From positions 62,001-126,000 of the forward strand of contig NZ_BCRD01000005.1 of assembly GCF_001552415.1 (NCBI RefSeq): a DNA stretch of 64,000 bases. The letters run 5' to 3'. Positions 54,603-64,000 of this stretch are shown here, piece by piece. This DNA comes from Corynebacterium xerosis NBRC 16721 = ATCC 373. GTDB taxonomy: Bacteria > Actinomycetota > Actinomycetes > Mycobacteriales > Mycobacteriaceae. A program made the translations under genes and the position numbers. How positions within the stretch are numbered: the stretch's first letter is position 1; the number at the start of each line of letters is the position of its first letter. Below the pieces are notes generated by a model. It had not been told where the DNA came from, ran no database searches, and was given only the letters and a program-made list of their open reading frames with translations.

Positions 54603-57600
54603 TTACGCCATGCCGTCGGTCGGCTCGGCGTCGACGACCGTGACGTCGTCGTCGGTGGGCGCATCGGCCGGGTCGGCGCCGCGGATCATCCAGATGATGG
54701 TCTCCAGCTCGTCCGGCTTGACCAGCACCTCGCGGGCCTTCGAGCCCTCGGAGGGGCCGACGACGCCGCGGGTTTCCATGAGGTCCATGAGGCGGCCGGC
54801 CTTGGCGAAACCGATGCGCAGCTTGCGCTGGAGCATCGACGTCGAGCCGAATTGCGAGGTGACCACCAGCTCGACGGCCTGCACCAGGTCCTCGAGATCG
54901 TCGCCGATGTCCGGGTCGATGTTCTTGACCGCCTCGGCGGCCTTGTCCTCGGTGACGCCCTCGGTGTAGTCCGGCTCGGCCTGGTCCTTGCACGCCTCGA
55001 CGACGGCCTGGATCTCCTCGTCGGTGACGAACGCGCCCTGCAGGCGGCGGGGCTTGCCGGCGCCCTGCGGGATGAACAGCGCGTCGCCCATGCCGATGAG
55101 CTTCTCCGCGCCGCCCTGGTCGAGGATGACGCGCGAGTCGGTCAGCGACGACGTGGCGAACGCCAGACGCGACGGCACGTTGGTCTTGATCAGGCCGGTG
55201 ACCACGTCGACCGACGGGCGCTGCGTCGCCAGCACCAGGTGGATGCCGGCGGCGCGGGCCTTCTGGGTGATGCGGACGATGGCGTCCTCGATGTCGCGCG
55301 GGGCGGTCATCATCAGGTCGGCGAGCTCGTCGACGATGCACACGATGTACGGGTACGGGCGATACTCGCGTTCCGAGCCGAGCGGCGCGGTGATCTCGCC
55401 GGACTTGACCTTGCGGTTGAAGTCCTTGATGTGGCGCACGCGGGTGGACTTCATGTCCATGTACCGCTGCTCCATCTCCTCCACCAGCCACTGCAGCGCG
55501 GCGGCGGCCTTCTTGGGCTGGGTGATGATCGGCGTGATCAGGTGCGGGATGCCCTCGTAGGGGGTCAGCTCGACCATCTTGGGGTCGACGAGGATCAGGC
55601 GCACCTCGTCGGGCGTCGCGCGGGTCAGCAGCGACACCAGCATCGAGTTGACGAACGCCGACTTGCCGGAGCCGGTGGAGCCGGCGACGAGCAGGTGCGG
55701 CATCTTCTGCATCGAGTGGCTGATGAACTCGCCCTCGATGTCCTTGCCCAGGCCGATGAGCATCGGGTCGTCGTTGGACACCGTCTTCGGTGCCTCGAGG
55801 ACGTCGGCCAGGCGCACCATCTCGCGGTCGTTGTTGGGCACCTCGATGCCGACGGCGGACTTGCCCGGGATCGGGGTGAGCAGACGGACATTGTCCGTGG
55901 CCACCGCGTAGGCGATGTTGGACTGCAGGTTGGTGATCTTGGAGACCTTCACGCCCGGGCCCAGCGCGATCTCGTAGCGCGTGACCGTCGGGCCGCGGGA
56001 GAATCCGGTGACCTGCGCGTCGATGTTGAACTCGGCGAAGACGTCCGTGATCGCCTCGATCATGCGGTCGTTGGTCGCGGTGCGGGTCTTCGGCGGCTCG
56101 CCGGGGATGAGCAGATCCGTCGACGGCAGGCGGTAGCCGTCGGCGATGGACGGCCGCGCGGGCGCCACGGGTTCCTTCGGCTCGGTCTCCGACTTCGGCG
56201 TCGACGCCGGAATCGCGGAGGCGTCGATGCCCGAGCGCGCCGCGATGGCGTCCATCTGGCGACGGGTCGCCTGGGACACCGCGTCGCCGGAGTCGTTGCG
56301 GGCCGGCTTCGGGGCGGGCTCGCGCTTGACGACGCCGACGTCGCCCTCGTCCACCGCATCCGTTTCGGCGGCGGTCACGGACGGGGTGGCGACGGGCTCC
56401 GCGATCACGGGCAGCGAGGCGGTGGTCGCGGCCTCGTCGTCGATGGTCAGCTGGCGCGTGGCGGTGTCGTCGCCACGGTCGTCGCGGCGATCGTCCACCG
56501 GGTACGCGTCCGCGGGCGACGGGCGGCGGGACGCCCGGGTGGGCGCCTCGTCGTCGAGCAGATCGTAGAGGTTGTCCTCCACGGGCGGCGTCGGAGGCGT
56601 CGACGGGGTCGCGGCACGACCGCGGGAACGGCGGGTGGCCCGGGACGGCCGGCGGGCGGGCTCCGTGGGGCGGTCGTCGGCATGGTCGTCGAAGGCGTCG
56701 ACTGCGGTGGCCGAGGCGGCGGGCCCGTCGGGGCCGTCGTAGGCGTCGGCACGCTCATCGAGCATGCCGTCGACTCCGGCGTAGCGGTCGTCGGGATCGA
56801 ACGCCTCGTCCTCGGCGCGGCCACGGCCGACGCGGCCCGACCAGTCGCCGAGGTTCAGGTACTCGCCGACGACGTCGACGAGACGGCGCACGGTGGTGCC
56901 GCTGAGCAGCAATGCACCGTAAAAGACCATGCCGAACAGCAGAATGACGGCGACCCACGGCGTGAAGCCGGCGGCCAGCGGTGTCCCGATGTAACCGCCG
57001 ATGGCTCCGCCGGCGGCGCGGCGGCCCTCCCAGTCGGCGGGACGCCCGGAGCCGATGTGGACGATCGCGAGCATGCCGCCGGCGATCAGGGCCACGCCCA
57101 AGCCCGCCGACGACACCCGGTCGCGGCGGGGAACGGTGCCGAGCATCATCATGACGGCGAGAATGCCCAGCACGACAGGCAGGATGAAGGCGCCGACGCC
57201 GATCAGGGTGCGGAACAGCGTCTCGATGAGGTCGCCGACCGGACCGGCCAGCGAGAACCACGTGGCGCCCGCCAACACGATCGACAGGGCGAGGACGAGC
57301 AGGGCCGCGCCATCGCGCGATCCCTCGATGGCCGGCTCGACGGGACGCTCGGCCGCGGTGGCCGACGCCTTCTGTCCGGTGGCCTGCACCGGAGGCTCGA
57401 GGTCGTCGTAGCCGTCGGCCTTCTTCCGGCGCTTCGGACGGGAGTCCCGAGAGTCAACGGGTGCAACTTGATCCGGGGCGTTCCCGGCGGAAGCTGCCCC
57501 GTTCTTGCGCTTGCCGCGCCGTCCGCCCTTCACCTGCGCATCATCCGCGACATGGTCCTCCATCACATTCCTGCCGTCTCGGCCGCCACCGCGGCCACCG

Positions 57601-57827
57601 AGCTTGCGGGCCAGGCCCGCCACGCCGCGCGCGGTCTGCGACCACGCGCCGGACAACCCCTCCCCGACTGCACGATAGGCGCTGCCGGTGCGCTCGAAAT
57701 CGCCGCCGTACCCGTCGTCCATGCGTCGGGTGGCGTCACGGGTGGTTCGGGGGCCCGCGGGCCGATGCGCCGGGCCGCGCGAGGTGGGGCGCGTCCGGGG
57801 GCTGCGGGTGCGGCTGGTGGCTGACAT
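54603..57827 (-). CDS. ftsK: DNA translocase FtsK
   Basis: 1074 residues. A basic disordered start (1-170) is followed by four or so helices (from about 173, [19 protein letters not shown], to about 330), then a long acidic linker (about 350-560), the RecA-like motor with Walker [17 protein letters not shown] (about 710), and the C-terminal gamma winged helix ([22 protein letters not shown]) that reads DNA polarity sites. FtsK pumps chromosome ends across the septum and activates XerCD at dif. ATG at 57827; a GTG at 57836 would add three residues. Confidence 0.96.
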   Translation of the reverse strand: MSATSRTRSPRTRPTSRGPAHRPAGPRTTRDATRRMDDGYGGDFERTGSAYRAVGEGLSGAWSQTARGVAGLARKLGGRGGGRDGRNVMEDHVADDAQVKGGRRGKRKNGAASAGNAPDQVAPVDSRDSRPKRRKKADGYDDLEPPVQATGQKASATAAERPVEPAIEGSRDGAALLVLALSIVLAGATWFSLAGPVGDLIETLFRTLIGVGAFILPVVLGILAVMMMLGTVPRRDRVSSAGLGVALIAGGMLAIVHIGSGRPADWEGRRAAGGAIGGYIGTPLAAGFTPWVAVILLFGMVFYGALLLSGTTVRRLVDVVGEYLNLGDWSGRVGRGRAEDEAFDPDDRYAGVDGMLDERADAYDGPDGPAASATAVDAFDDHADDRPTEPARRPSRATRRSRGRAATPSTPPTPPVEDNLYDLLDDEAPTRASRRPSPADAYPVDDRRDDRGDDTATRQLTIDDEAATTASLPVIAEPVATPSVTAAETDAVDEGDVGVVKREPAPKPARNDSGDAVSQATRRQMDAIAARSGIDASAIPASTPKSETEPKEPVAPARPSIADGYRLPSTDLLIPGEPPKTRTATNDRMIEAITDVFAEFNIDAQVTGFSRGPTVTRYEIALGPGVKVSKITNLQSNIAYAVATDNVRLLTPIPGKSAVGIEVPNNDREMVRLADVLEAPKTVSNDDPMLIGLGKDIEGEFISHSMQKMPHLLVAGSTGSGKSAFVNSMLVSLLTRATPDEVRLILVDPKMVELTPYEGIPHLITPIITQPKKAAAALQWLVEEMEQRYMDMKSTRVRHIKDFNRKVKSGEITAPLGSEREYRPYPYIVCIVDELADLMMTAPRDIEDAIVRITQKARAAGIHLVLATQRPSVDVVTGLIKTNVPSRLAFATSSLTDSRVILDQGGAEKLIGMGDALFIPQGAGKPRRLQGAFVTDEEIQAVVEACKDQAEPDYTEGVTEDKAAEAVKNIDPDIGDDLEDLVQAVELVVTSQFGSTSMLQRKLRIGFAKAGRLMDLMETRGVVGPSEGSKAREVLVKPDELETIIWMIRGADPADAPTDDDVTVVDAEPTDGMA

Positions 57828-57898
57828 GGGAACCACCCTAGTCGTTTTTCGCCCCTATTTTCACATCAGTCACACGCGTGTCAGTTAGGCGGAACCTC

Positions 57899-58516
57899 TC
57901 AGATGGTCAGATGCACGACGCCGGACGGGTCCCCGTCAATCTCCACGTTCGCCTCGTCCCGCCCGAACAGCCACAACACCAGCTCCCCCGGATCGCCGGT
58001 CACCGTCACGGTATCGGCACCGGACGCGGCCCGGTCCACCGGCGTCGTCGCCGCCCCGTCATCGCGGACGAGCACCACCGTCGACGTGGAATCGCGGAGC
58101 ATCCGCCGCGACATCGTCGTGGCTATGCGCCACAGATCCCTGCGGCCCGACGGCGACAGCTCACGGGGCACCCACCCCTCGCGCGCCCTCCGCACGTCCT
58201 CGTGATGGACGAAATTCTCCGCCGCGTTGACCAGCTGGTCGGCCCAGCGCATCGGATTCCACACCGGCGCTCCGTCGGCCCACGTGTCCACGAGCTCCTC
58301 GAAGGGCTTCGCCTCGTAATCGGCGGTGACCTTCTCCAGCCGCTCCCGCAGCGCGGGCACGAACATGCCGCCGGCCGCATCCGGGCGGTTCTCCCGCAGC
58401 ACCAGGTGCACCACCAGATCCTTCGTGGTCCAGCCCTCGCACAACGTCGGGGCGTCCGGTCCCGTCTCGCGGAGCAGCTCCGCCAATTGCCGTCGTTCTT
58501 CCTGCGCGAATGTCAT
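57899..58516 (-). CDS. TIGR03085-type metal-binding protein (maleylpyruvate isomerase-like fold)
   Basis: 205 residues. The start FAQEERRQLAELLRETGPDAPTLCEGWTTKDLVVHLVLRE and VHHEDVRRAREGWVPREL show the DinB/maleylpyruvate isomerase bundle with metal-binding His and Asp. Actinobacteria have many such proteins; the function of this one is unknown (some use mycothiol). It sits alone between ftsK and rnj. Confidence 0.78.
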   Translation of the reverse strand: MTFAQEERRQLAELLRETGPDAPTLCEGWTTKDLVVHLVLRENRPDAAGGMFVPALRERLEKVTADYEAKPFEELVDTWADGAPVWNPMRWADQLVNAAENFVHHEDVRRAREGWVPRELSPSGRRDLWRIATTMSRRMLRDSTSTVVLVRDDGAATTPVDRAASGADTVTVTGDPGELVLWLFGRDEANVEIDGDPSGVVHLTI

Positions 58517-58563
58517 GCCCGCCAGTGTACGGGGATCACCGCCGTTGCATCCGCGGACGCGAA

Positions 58564-58598
58564 ACGGCCCCTCCCGGCGAAAAGGCCGGGAGAGGCCG
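58564..58598. terminator. Terminator of rnj
   Basis: Stem 58564-58578 with 58584-58598 (15 bp, one mismatch), loop GAAAA; followed on the minus strand by TTTC. Confidence 0.7.
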
Positions 58599-58638
58599 TC
58601 GTAAAGCAAAGTCCGGAAACCACCGGACCGCGCGAAAG

Positions 58639-60765
58639 CTACAGGCTCTCGCGGGCGTCGTGCACGTCGTCGTCGGAGACGACGCCGGCGGACTCGGAGG
58701 ACATGGGCACGATGGTCGGGACGATCATCGGGCTGCGGCGGTACTTCGAGTTGATCATCTTCTCCGCGCGACGGCGGACCTCCTGCGCCATGCGGTACGG
58801 GTTGTTCTCGCCCGAACCGGCGAGGTCGTACATGGTCTCGTCGACCAGCTTCTCGACCTCGGCGAGGACCTCCTTGACGTCGTCGGAGAAACCGCGGGCC
58901 TGGGCGCGGGGCTTCTCCAGCGGACGGCCGGTGCGGTTGTCGATGACGGAGGTGACCGTGATCAGGCCGCCTTCGCGCATCTCCGCACGATCGGCCAGGA
59001 CGTCGGCGTCGACGTCGCCCATGGACGTGCCGTCCACGTACAGCTGGCCGACCGGGACCTGGCCCGCGACGCGGGCGCGGCCGTCGACCAGGTCGACGAC
59101 GACGCCGTTCTGCGCCAGCACCACGTTCTCGGCGGGGACGCCGGTGGAGATGGCCAGATCCTTGTTCGCGCGCAGGTGGCGCCACTCGCCGTGCACCGGC
59201 ATCGCATTCGACGGGCGCACCGCGTTGTACAGGAACAGCAGCTCGCCGGAGTAACCGTGGCCCGAGGTGTGGACCATCGCGTCGCGGCCGGTGATGACCT
59301 CGGCGCCGATCTGGGCGAGCATGTTGAGCACGCCGAACACCGACTCCTCGTTGCCCGGCACCACCGACGACGACATGATGATGCGGTCGCCGTCGCGGAC
59401 GGTGATCTGGCGGTGCTCGCGGCGGGCCATGCGGCTCAGGGCGGCCATCGGCTCACCCTGGGTGCCCGTGGTGACCAGCACGATCTTGTGCGGCGCCATG
59501 CGGGCGGCCTCGTTCATCTCGACGATCGTGCCGCGCGGGGCGTTGAGCAGGCCCAGTTCCTCGGCGATGCGCATGTTGCGGATCATGGAGCGGCCGTTGA
59601 ACGCCACCTTGCGGTTGGCGGCCACGGCGGCGTCGATGACGGCCTGCACGCGGTACACGTTCGACGCGAAGGACGCGAAGATCACGCGCTGCTTGGCCTC
59701 GGTGACCAGGCGACGCAGGGTCGGCACGATCTGCGATTCGGACTCCGAGATGCCGGGGGTGGTGGCATTCGTCGAGTCGCACAGGAACAGGTCGACGCCC
59801 TCGTCGCCCAGGCGGCTCAGGGCCGGCAGGTCGGTCGGGCGCTTGTCCGGCGGGGTCTGGTCCAGCTTGATGTCGCCCGTGTGGACCACCAGGCCGGCAC
59901 CGGTCTTGATGGCGATGCCCAGGCACTCCGGGATGGAGTGGTTGACCGCGAAGAAACGCAGGTCGAACGGGCCGCGCTGGAGACGATCCTGCTCGTTGAC
60001 CTCGACGGTCTTCGGGCGGATGCGGTGCTCCTGCAGCTTCGCCTGGATCAGCGCCAGGGTGAAGCGGGAGGCGATGATCGGGATGTCGCCGCGCTGCTTG
60101 AGCAGCCACGGGATGGCGCCGATGTGGTCCTCGTGGCCGTGCGTGACCACCAGGGCCTCGACGCGGTCCCACTTGCCCTCCATGTAGGAGAAGTCCGGCA
60201 GGATCAGGTCGACGCCCGGCTCGTCGGAGCTGGGGAACAGCACGCCGCAGTCGACGATGAGCAGACGGTCCTTGTACTCGAAGACCGTCATGTTGCGGCC
60301 GATCTCCGAAATGCCGCCGAGGGCGACGATGCGCAGGCCGTCCTTCGGCGCCTTCGGGGGCTCCGGCAGACGCTGGGTCAGGTCCGCGCCCTGCATCGAC
60401 TGCACGACGTTGCGGCGACCGCCGCGGTCATTGCCGCCGCGACCGCCCTGGCCACCCTGTCCGCCACGGCCACCGCGGTTGCCGTTGCCCTGGCCGCCGC
60501 CGTTGCCGCCCTGGCCTCCACGGCCTCCGCGGCCACCACGGCCCCCGCGGGAGGAACCGCCGGAGCGGCCCTGGCCCTGCTGGTCCTGGCGCTGGCGGCC
60601 GGACTGCTCGGAGCCCGAGTTCTTGTTGCCGTTCTTGGCTTCGTTCTTCGAGTCGTTCTTGTCTTCGTTCTTCGGCGCCTGGGATTCGGCGCGCGCGATC
60701 TCCGCGTCCTGCGGCGGTCCGGCCTTGCGGACGACCTTGCGGGGGCGGCTGCGATTCTCGCTCAC
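58639..60765 (-). CDS. rnj: Ribonuclease J
   Basis: 708 residues. The first 140 are disordered and packed with Arg-Gly and Gln-Gly-Gly units (for example GGRGGRGGRGG). The metallo-beta-lactamase core starts near residue 142 (GLRIVALGGISEIGRNMTV) with HGHEDHIGA zinc ligands, then the beta-CASP domain (SSVVPGNEESV, HTSGHGYSGEL, MPVHGEWRHL). RNase J trims rRNA and mRNA from the 5' end and internally. GTG start at 60765 directly follows the dapA stop. Confidence 0.96.
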   Translation of the reverse strand: MSENRSRPRKVVRKAGPPQDAEIARAESQAPKNEDKNDSKNEAKNGNKNSGSEQSGRQRQDQQGQGRSGGSSRGGRGGRGGRGGQGGNGGGQGNGNRGGRGGQGGQGGRGGNDRGGRRNVVQSMQGADLTQRLPEPPKAPKDGLRIVALGGISEIGRNMTVFEYKDRLLIVDCGVLFPSSDEPGVDLILPDFSYMEGKWDRVEALVVTHGHEDHIGAIPWLLKQRGDIPIIASRFTLALIQAKLQEHRIRPKTVEVNEQDRLQRGPFDLRFFAVNHSIPECLGIAIKTGAGLVVHTGDIKLDQTPPDKRPTDLPALSRLGDEGVDLFLCDSTNATTPGISESESQIVPTLRRLVTEAKQRVIFASFASNVYRVQAVIDAAVAANRKVAFNGRSMIRNMRIAEELGLLNAPRGTIVEMNEAARMAPHKIVLVTTGTQGEPMAALSRMARREHRQITVRDGDRIIMSSSVVPGNEESVFGVLNMLAQIGAEVITGRDAMVHTSGHGYSGELLFLYNAVRPSNAMPVHGEWRHLRANKDLAISTGVPAENVVLAQNGVVVDLVDGRARVAGQVPVGQLYVDGTSMGDVDADVLADRAEMREGGLITVTSVIDNRTGRPLEKPRAQARGFSDDVKEVLAEVEKLVDETMYDLAGSGENNPYRMAQEVRRRAEKMINSKYRRSPMIVPTIVPMSSESAGVVSDDDVHDARESL

Positions 60766-61671
60766 TTAGAGGACACCGGCCTCTCGCATGTCGGCGGCGA
60801 GCAGATCAAGCTGCTCGGTGGTCGGGGAAATCTGAGGCAAACGGGGTTCTCCTGTCTGAATGCCCTGCAGCTTCAAGGCTGCCTTGGCAAAGCTCACCCC
60901 ACCCAGGCGGGCCTGGGCGCGGAAGAGCGGGGTCATGGAAGCATGCGTCTCGCGGGCCTCGACCAGCTGCCCGGCGTCGAACTGCGCTCGCAGATCGGCG
61001 AGCTTGCGGGGCGCGGCGTGGCCGACGACGGAGATGAATCCGGTGGCGCCGATGGACAGCCACGGCAGATTCACGACGTCGTCGCCGGAGTACCAGGCCA
61101 AATCGGTGTTGGCGATGATGTTCGCCGCCGCGCCCAGGTCGCCCTTGGCGTCCTTGACGGCAGTGATGCGGGGATGCTCCGCGAGACGGTAAAGAGTGTC
61201 CGTGTCAATCGGGATGACCGAGCGGGGCGGGATGTCGTACAGGCACACCTCGAGGTCCGTCGCGTCGGCGACGGCCGTGAAGTGGCGGTACAGGCCCTCT
61301 TGGCTCGGCTTCGAGTAATACGGCGTAACCACCAGAAGCGAGTCCGCGCCCGCCTCGGCCGAGGCCGTGGCGAGTTCGATGGACGATGCGGTGTCATTGG
61401 TGCCCGCGCCGGCGACCAGCTTGACGGAATCGCCGAGCTCGGCGCGCACGGCGCGCAGCAGCTCCAGCTTCTCGTCGGTGGACGTCGTCGGGGATTCGCC
61501 GGTGGTGCCGGCGAGAATGAGCGAATCGCAGCCGTTGTCGGCCAGATGCCCGGCCAAACGCACGCCTGCATCGACGTCCAGGGCGCCGTCCGCGTCAAAC
61601 GGGGTCACCATGGCGACGGCGACGGTGCCGAAGGCATCGACGCCTCGGTTCGAAGCGAATCCAGTGGTCAT
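60766..61671 (-). CDS. dapA: 4-hydroxy-tetrahydrodipicolinate synthase
   Basis: 301 residues. GTTGESPTT, the tyrosine of LYDIPPRS, and the Schiff-base lysine in [12 protein letters not shown] are present. First committed step of lysine and diaminopimelate synthesis, from pyruvate and aspartate semialdehyde. ATG at 61671 has a weak ribosome site. Its stop is directly followed by the rnj start. Confidence 0.96.
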   Translation of the reverse strand: MTTGFASNRGVDAFGTVAVAMVTPFDADGALDVDAGVRLAGHLADNGCDSLILAGTTGESPTTSTDEKLELLRAVRAELGDSVKLVAGAGTNDTASSIELATASAEAGADSLLVVTPYYSKPSQEGLYRHFTAVADATDLEVCLYDIPPRSVIPIDTDTLYRLAEHPRITAVKDAKGDLGAAANIIANTDLAWYSGDDVVNLPWLSIGATGFISVVGHAAPRKLADLRAQFDAGQLVEARETHASMTPLFRAQARLGGVSFAKAALKLQGIQTGEPRLPQISPTTEQLDLLAADMREAGVL

Positions 61672-61720
61672 TGTTGTAAGGCTACCTGTTCTATGTCGCG
61701 AAGCCGGGTATCGCCCCGGC

Positions 61721-62473
61721 TTATCCTTCAAATGCGTACGGGCTCGACGCGACGACGGAACCGTCGCGGAGGCGGCTGACCTCGAAATCCCCGAACGCCG
61801 TCGGGGCCGCGGCCTGCAGTTCGCGCAGGCACGCCACCGCCAGCGCCCGGATCTCCGAATCCGCATGTTCCGTGGCGCGCATTCCTATGAAATGTCGCCA
61901 CGAACGGTAGTTACCGGTCACCACGATACGTGTTTCCGTGGCGTTGGGCAGGACCGCCCGAGCGGCCTGGCGCGCCTGTTTCCGGCGCAGCAGGGCGTTG
62001 GGCTCTTCCGCCCACTTTTCCTCCAGCGCGTCGAGCAGCTCCTGGTAGGCGAACCGGGATTGGTCGACGACTCCCTCGAACAGCGCCAGCAGTTCGGGGT
62101 CTTCGGCGATGGCGGCCGGGGCGACGACGCGATTGGCGGTGTCGGGGACGAATCGCTGGGACAGCTGGGAAAACGAGAAGTGCCTGTGCCGCGTCAGCTC
62201 GTGCGAACACGATCGGGACAGCCCGCGGACGTAGATCGACGCCGACGCGTGCTCGAACAGGCTGGTGTGCCCGACTTCGAGCACGTGGCGGAGGTACCCC
62301 TCGTTGGTCGCGGTGCGCGGGTTGGGCTTGTCCCAGGTTTCGTAGCAGGCGCGGCCGGCGAATTCGATGAGCGCTTCCCCGCCTTCGGCGTCGGTGCCCC
62401 AGTCGATGTCCGCCGGCGCGGTGAACTGCGTCGACGCGATGAGCTGGGCGCTCAACCCCACGATCTCGGACAT
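61721..62473 (-). CDS. thyX: Flavin-dependent thymidylate synthase ThyX
   Basis: 250 residues. The ThyX motif [13 protein letters not shown] (RHRxxSxxxxSxR) and [15 protein letters not shown] are present. It makes dTMP from dUMP with FAD and methylene-tetrahydrofolate. Part of the dapB-thyX-dapA-rnj order seen in other corynebacteria; 12 bp after dapB. Confidence 0.97.
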   Translation of the reverse strand: MSEIVGLSAQLIASTQFTAPADIDWGTDAEGGEALIEFAGRACYETWDKPNPRTATNEGYLRHVLEVGHTSLFEHASASIYVRGLSRSCSHELTRHRHFSFSQLSQRFVPDTANRVVAPAAIAEDPELLALFEGVVDQSRFAYQELLDALEEKWAEEPNALLRRKQARQAARAVLPNATETRIVVTGNYRSWRHFIGMRATEHADSEIRALAVACLRELQAAAPTAFGDFEVSRLRDGSVVASSPYAFEG

Positions 62474-62485
62474 GCGGGCTCCCCC

Positions 62486-63623
<1,138 letters not shown>

Positions 63624-64000
63624 ATGTCCAGCGTCGAATCCGCCCAGTCCGGCGACACCCGCGAGGCGGCCACCGCCACCGGCGGGCGCACGCCGTACAT
63701 GGCGATCTACGTTCTCCTCGCCGCCGCGTTCATCGCGATCCTCAACGAGACGGTCATGAGCGTCGCCATCCCGGTGATCAAGAACGACCTGGGCATCACG
63801 GCGGCATTGGCGCAGTGGGTCACCACCGCCTTCCTGCTGACCATGGCCGTGGTCATTCCCGTCACGGGCTTCCTGATCTCAAAGCTGACGCTGCGCCAGC
63901 TCTTCGTCGCCTCGCAGGGCCTGTTCGTCGCGGGCACCGTCATCGGCGCGTTGGCGCCGGACTTCACGGTCGTCATCATCGGCCGCGTCATCCAGGCGGC
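63624..64000 (+). CDS. MFS drug exporter (DHA2/EmrB type), 3' end cut by window
   Basis: The first 125 codons are visible. After a polar start come helices YMAIYVLLAAAFIAILNETV, WVTTAFLLTMAVVIPVTGFL and LFVASQGLFVAGTVIGAL. ILNETVMSVAIPVI and QWVTTAFLLTMAV resemble the EmrB/QacA 14-helix family, which uses proton exchange to export drugs or metabolites. AAAGGAG precedes the ATG. A hairpin in the leader hints at attenuation control. Confidence 0.85.
   Translation, partial: MSSVESAQSGDTREAATATGGRTPYMAIYVLLAAAFIAILNETVMSVAIPVIKNDLGITAALAQWVTTAFLLTMAVVIPVTGFLISKLTLRQLFVASQGLFVAGTVIGALAPDFTVVIIGRVIQA

Overview
The window is about 64 kb of GC-rich (roughly two-thirds G+C) chromosomal DNA from an actinobacterium, almost certainly a Corynebacterium. 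The evidence is gene order: hrpA / nrdR / divS-like / lexA; ptsI divergent from fruR-fruK-fruA-ptsH; hflX, dapF, miaA and miaB together; gluABCD next to recX-recA; bioYMN; and pspA, clgR, cinA, pgsA, terC, ftsK, rnj, dapA, thyX, dapB. These are blocks familiar from Corynebacterium glutamicum and, in part, mycobacteria. No rRNA, tRNA, CRISPR array, insertion sequence or prophage was seen. The species cannot be fixed from sequence alone.

Layout. 1-4.9 kb: 3' part of a SKI2-type helicase, then oxyR divergent from ahpC-ahpD (peroxide defence). 5-12.5 kb: an accessory stretch of exported hydrolases (metallophosphatase, Tat-exported ceramidase, secreted lipase plus a decayed lipase copy) and a Q/G/Y-rich membrane protein. 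12.5-16.6 kb: nucleoside hydrolase, a broken DUF2254 gene, a Na+/H+ antiporter-type permease. 16.6-22.8 kb: hrpA, nrdR, a divS-like gene and lexA. 22.8-29 kb: general PTS and fructose PTS genes. 29-35 kb: uracil permease, hflX, and a DtxR-box-preceded feoABC operon. 35-42.4 kb: a Cys-tailed unknown, dapF, miaA, a DUF349 protein, miaB. 42.6-48.2 kb: glutamate ABC transporter, recX, recA, DUF3046. 48.3-50.3 kb: biotin ECF transporter. 50.3-58.5 kb: pspA-clgR-cinA-pgsA, a YciI-like protein, terC behind a manganese riboswitch, ftsK. 58.6-64 kb: rnj-dapA-thyX-dapB and the start of an MFS exporter.

How the parts work together. LexA and RecA (both with candidate SOS boxes), RecX and the divS-like protein form an SOS set. 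DapA, DapB and DapF supply diaminopimelate and lysine. EI, HPr and the fructose permease with FruK import and phosphorylate fructose. Exported phosphatase, ceramidase and lipase suggest scavenging of host lipids and phosphate, as expected of a skin or mucosal commensal.

Most notable observations: (1) an asymmetric, reading-frame-independent 10-mer GTCGTNAAGC found 21 times by eye on both strands, nearly always extended to GNCGTCGTNAAGC; (2) a yybP-ykoY manganese riboswitch before terC with a visible ribosome-site-sequestering helix; (3) decayed genes at 10.3 and 13.6 kb; (4) several strong inverted repeats that may be terminators, attenuators or protein sites.
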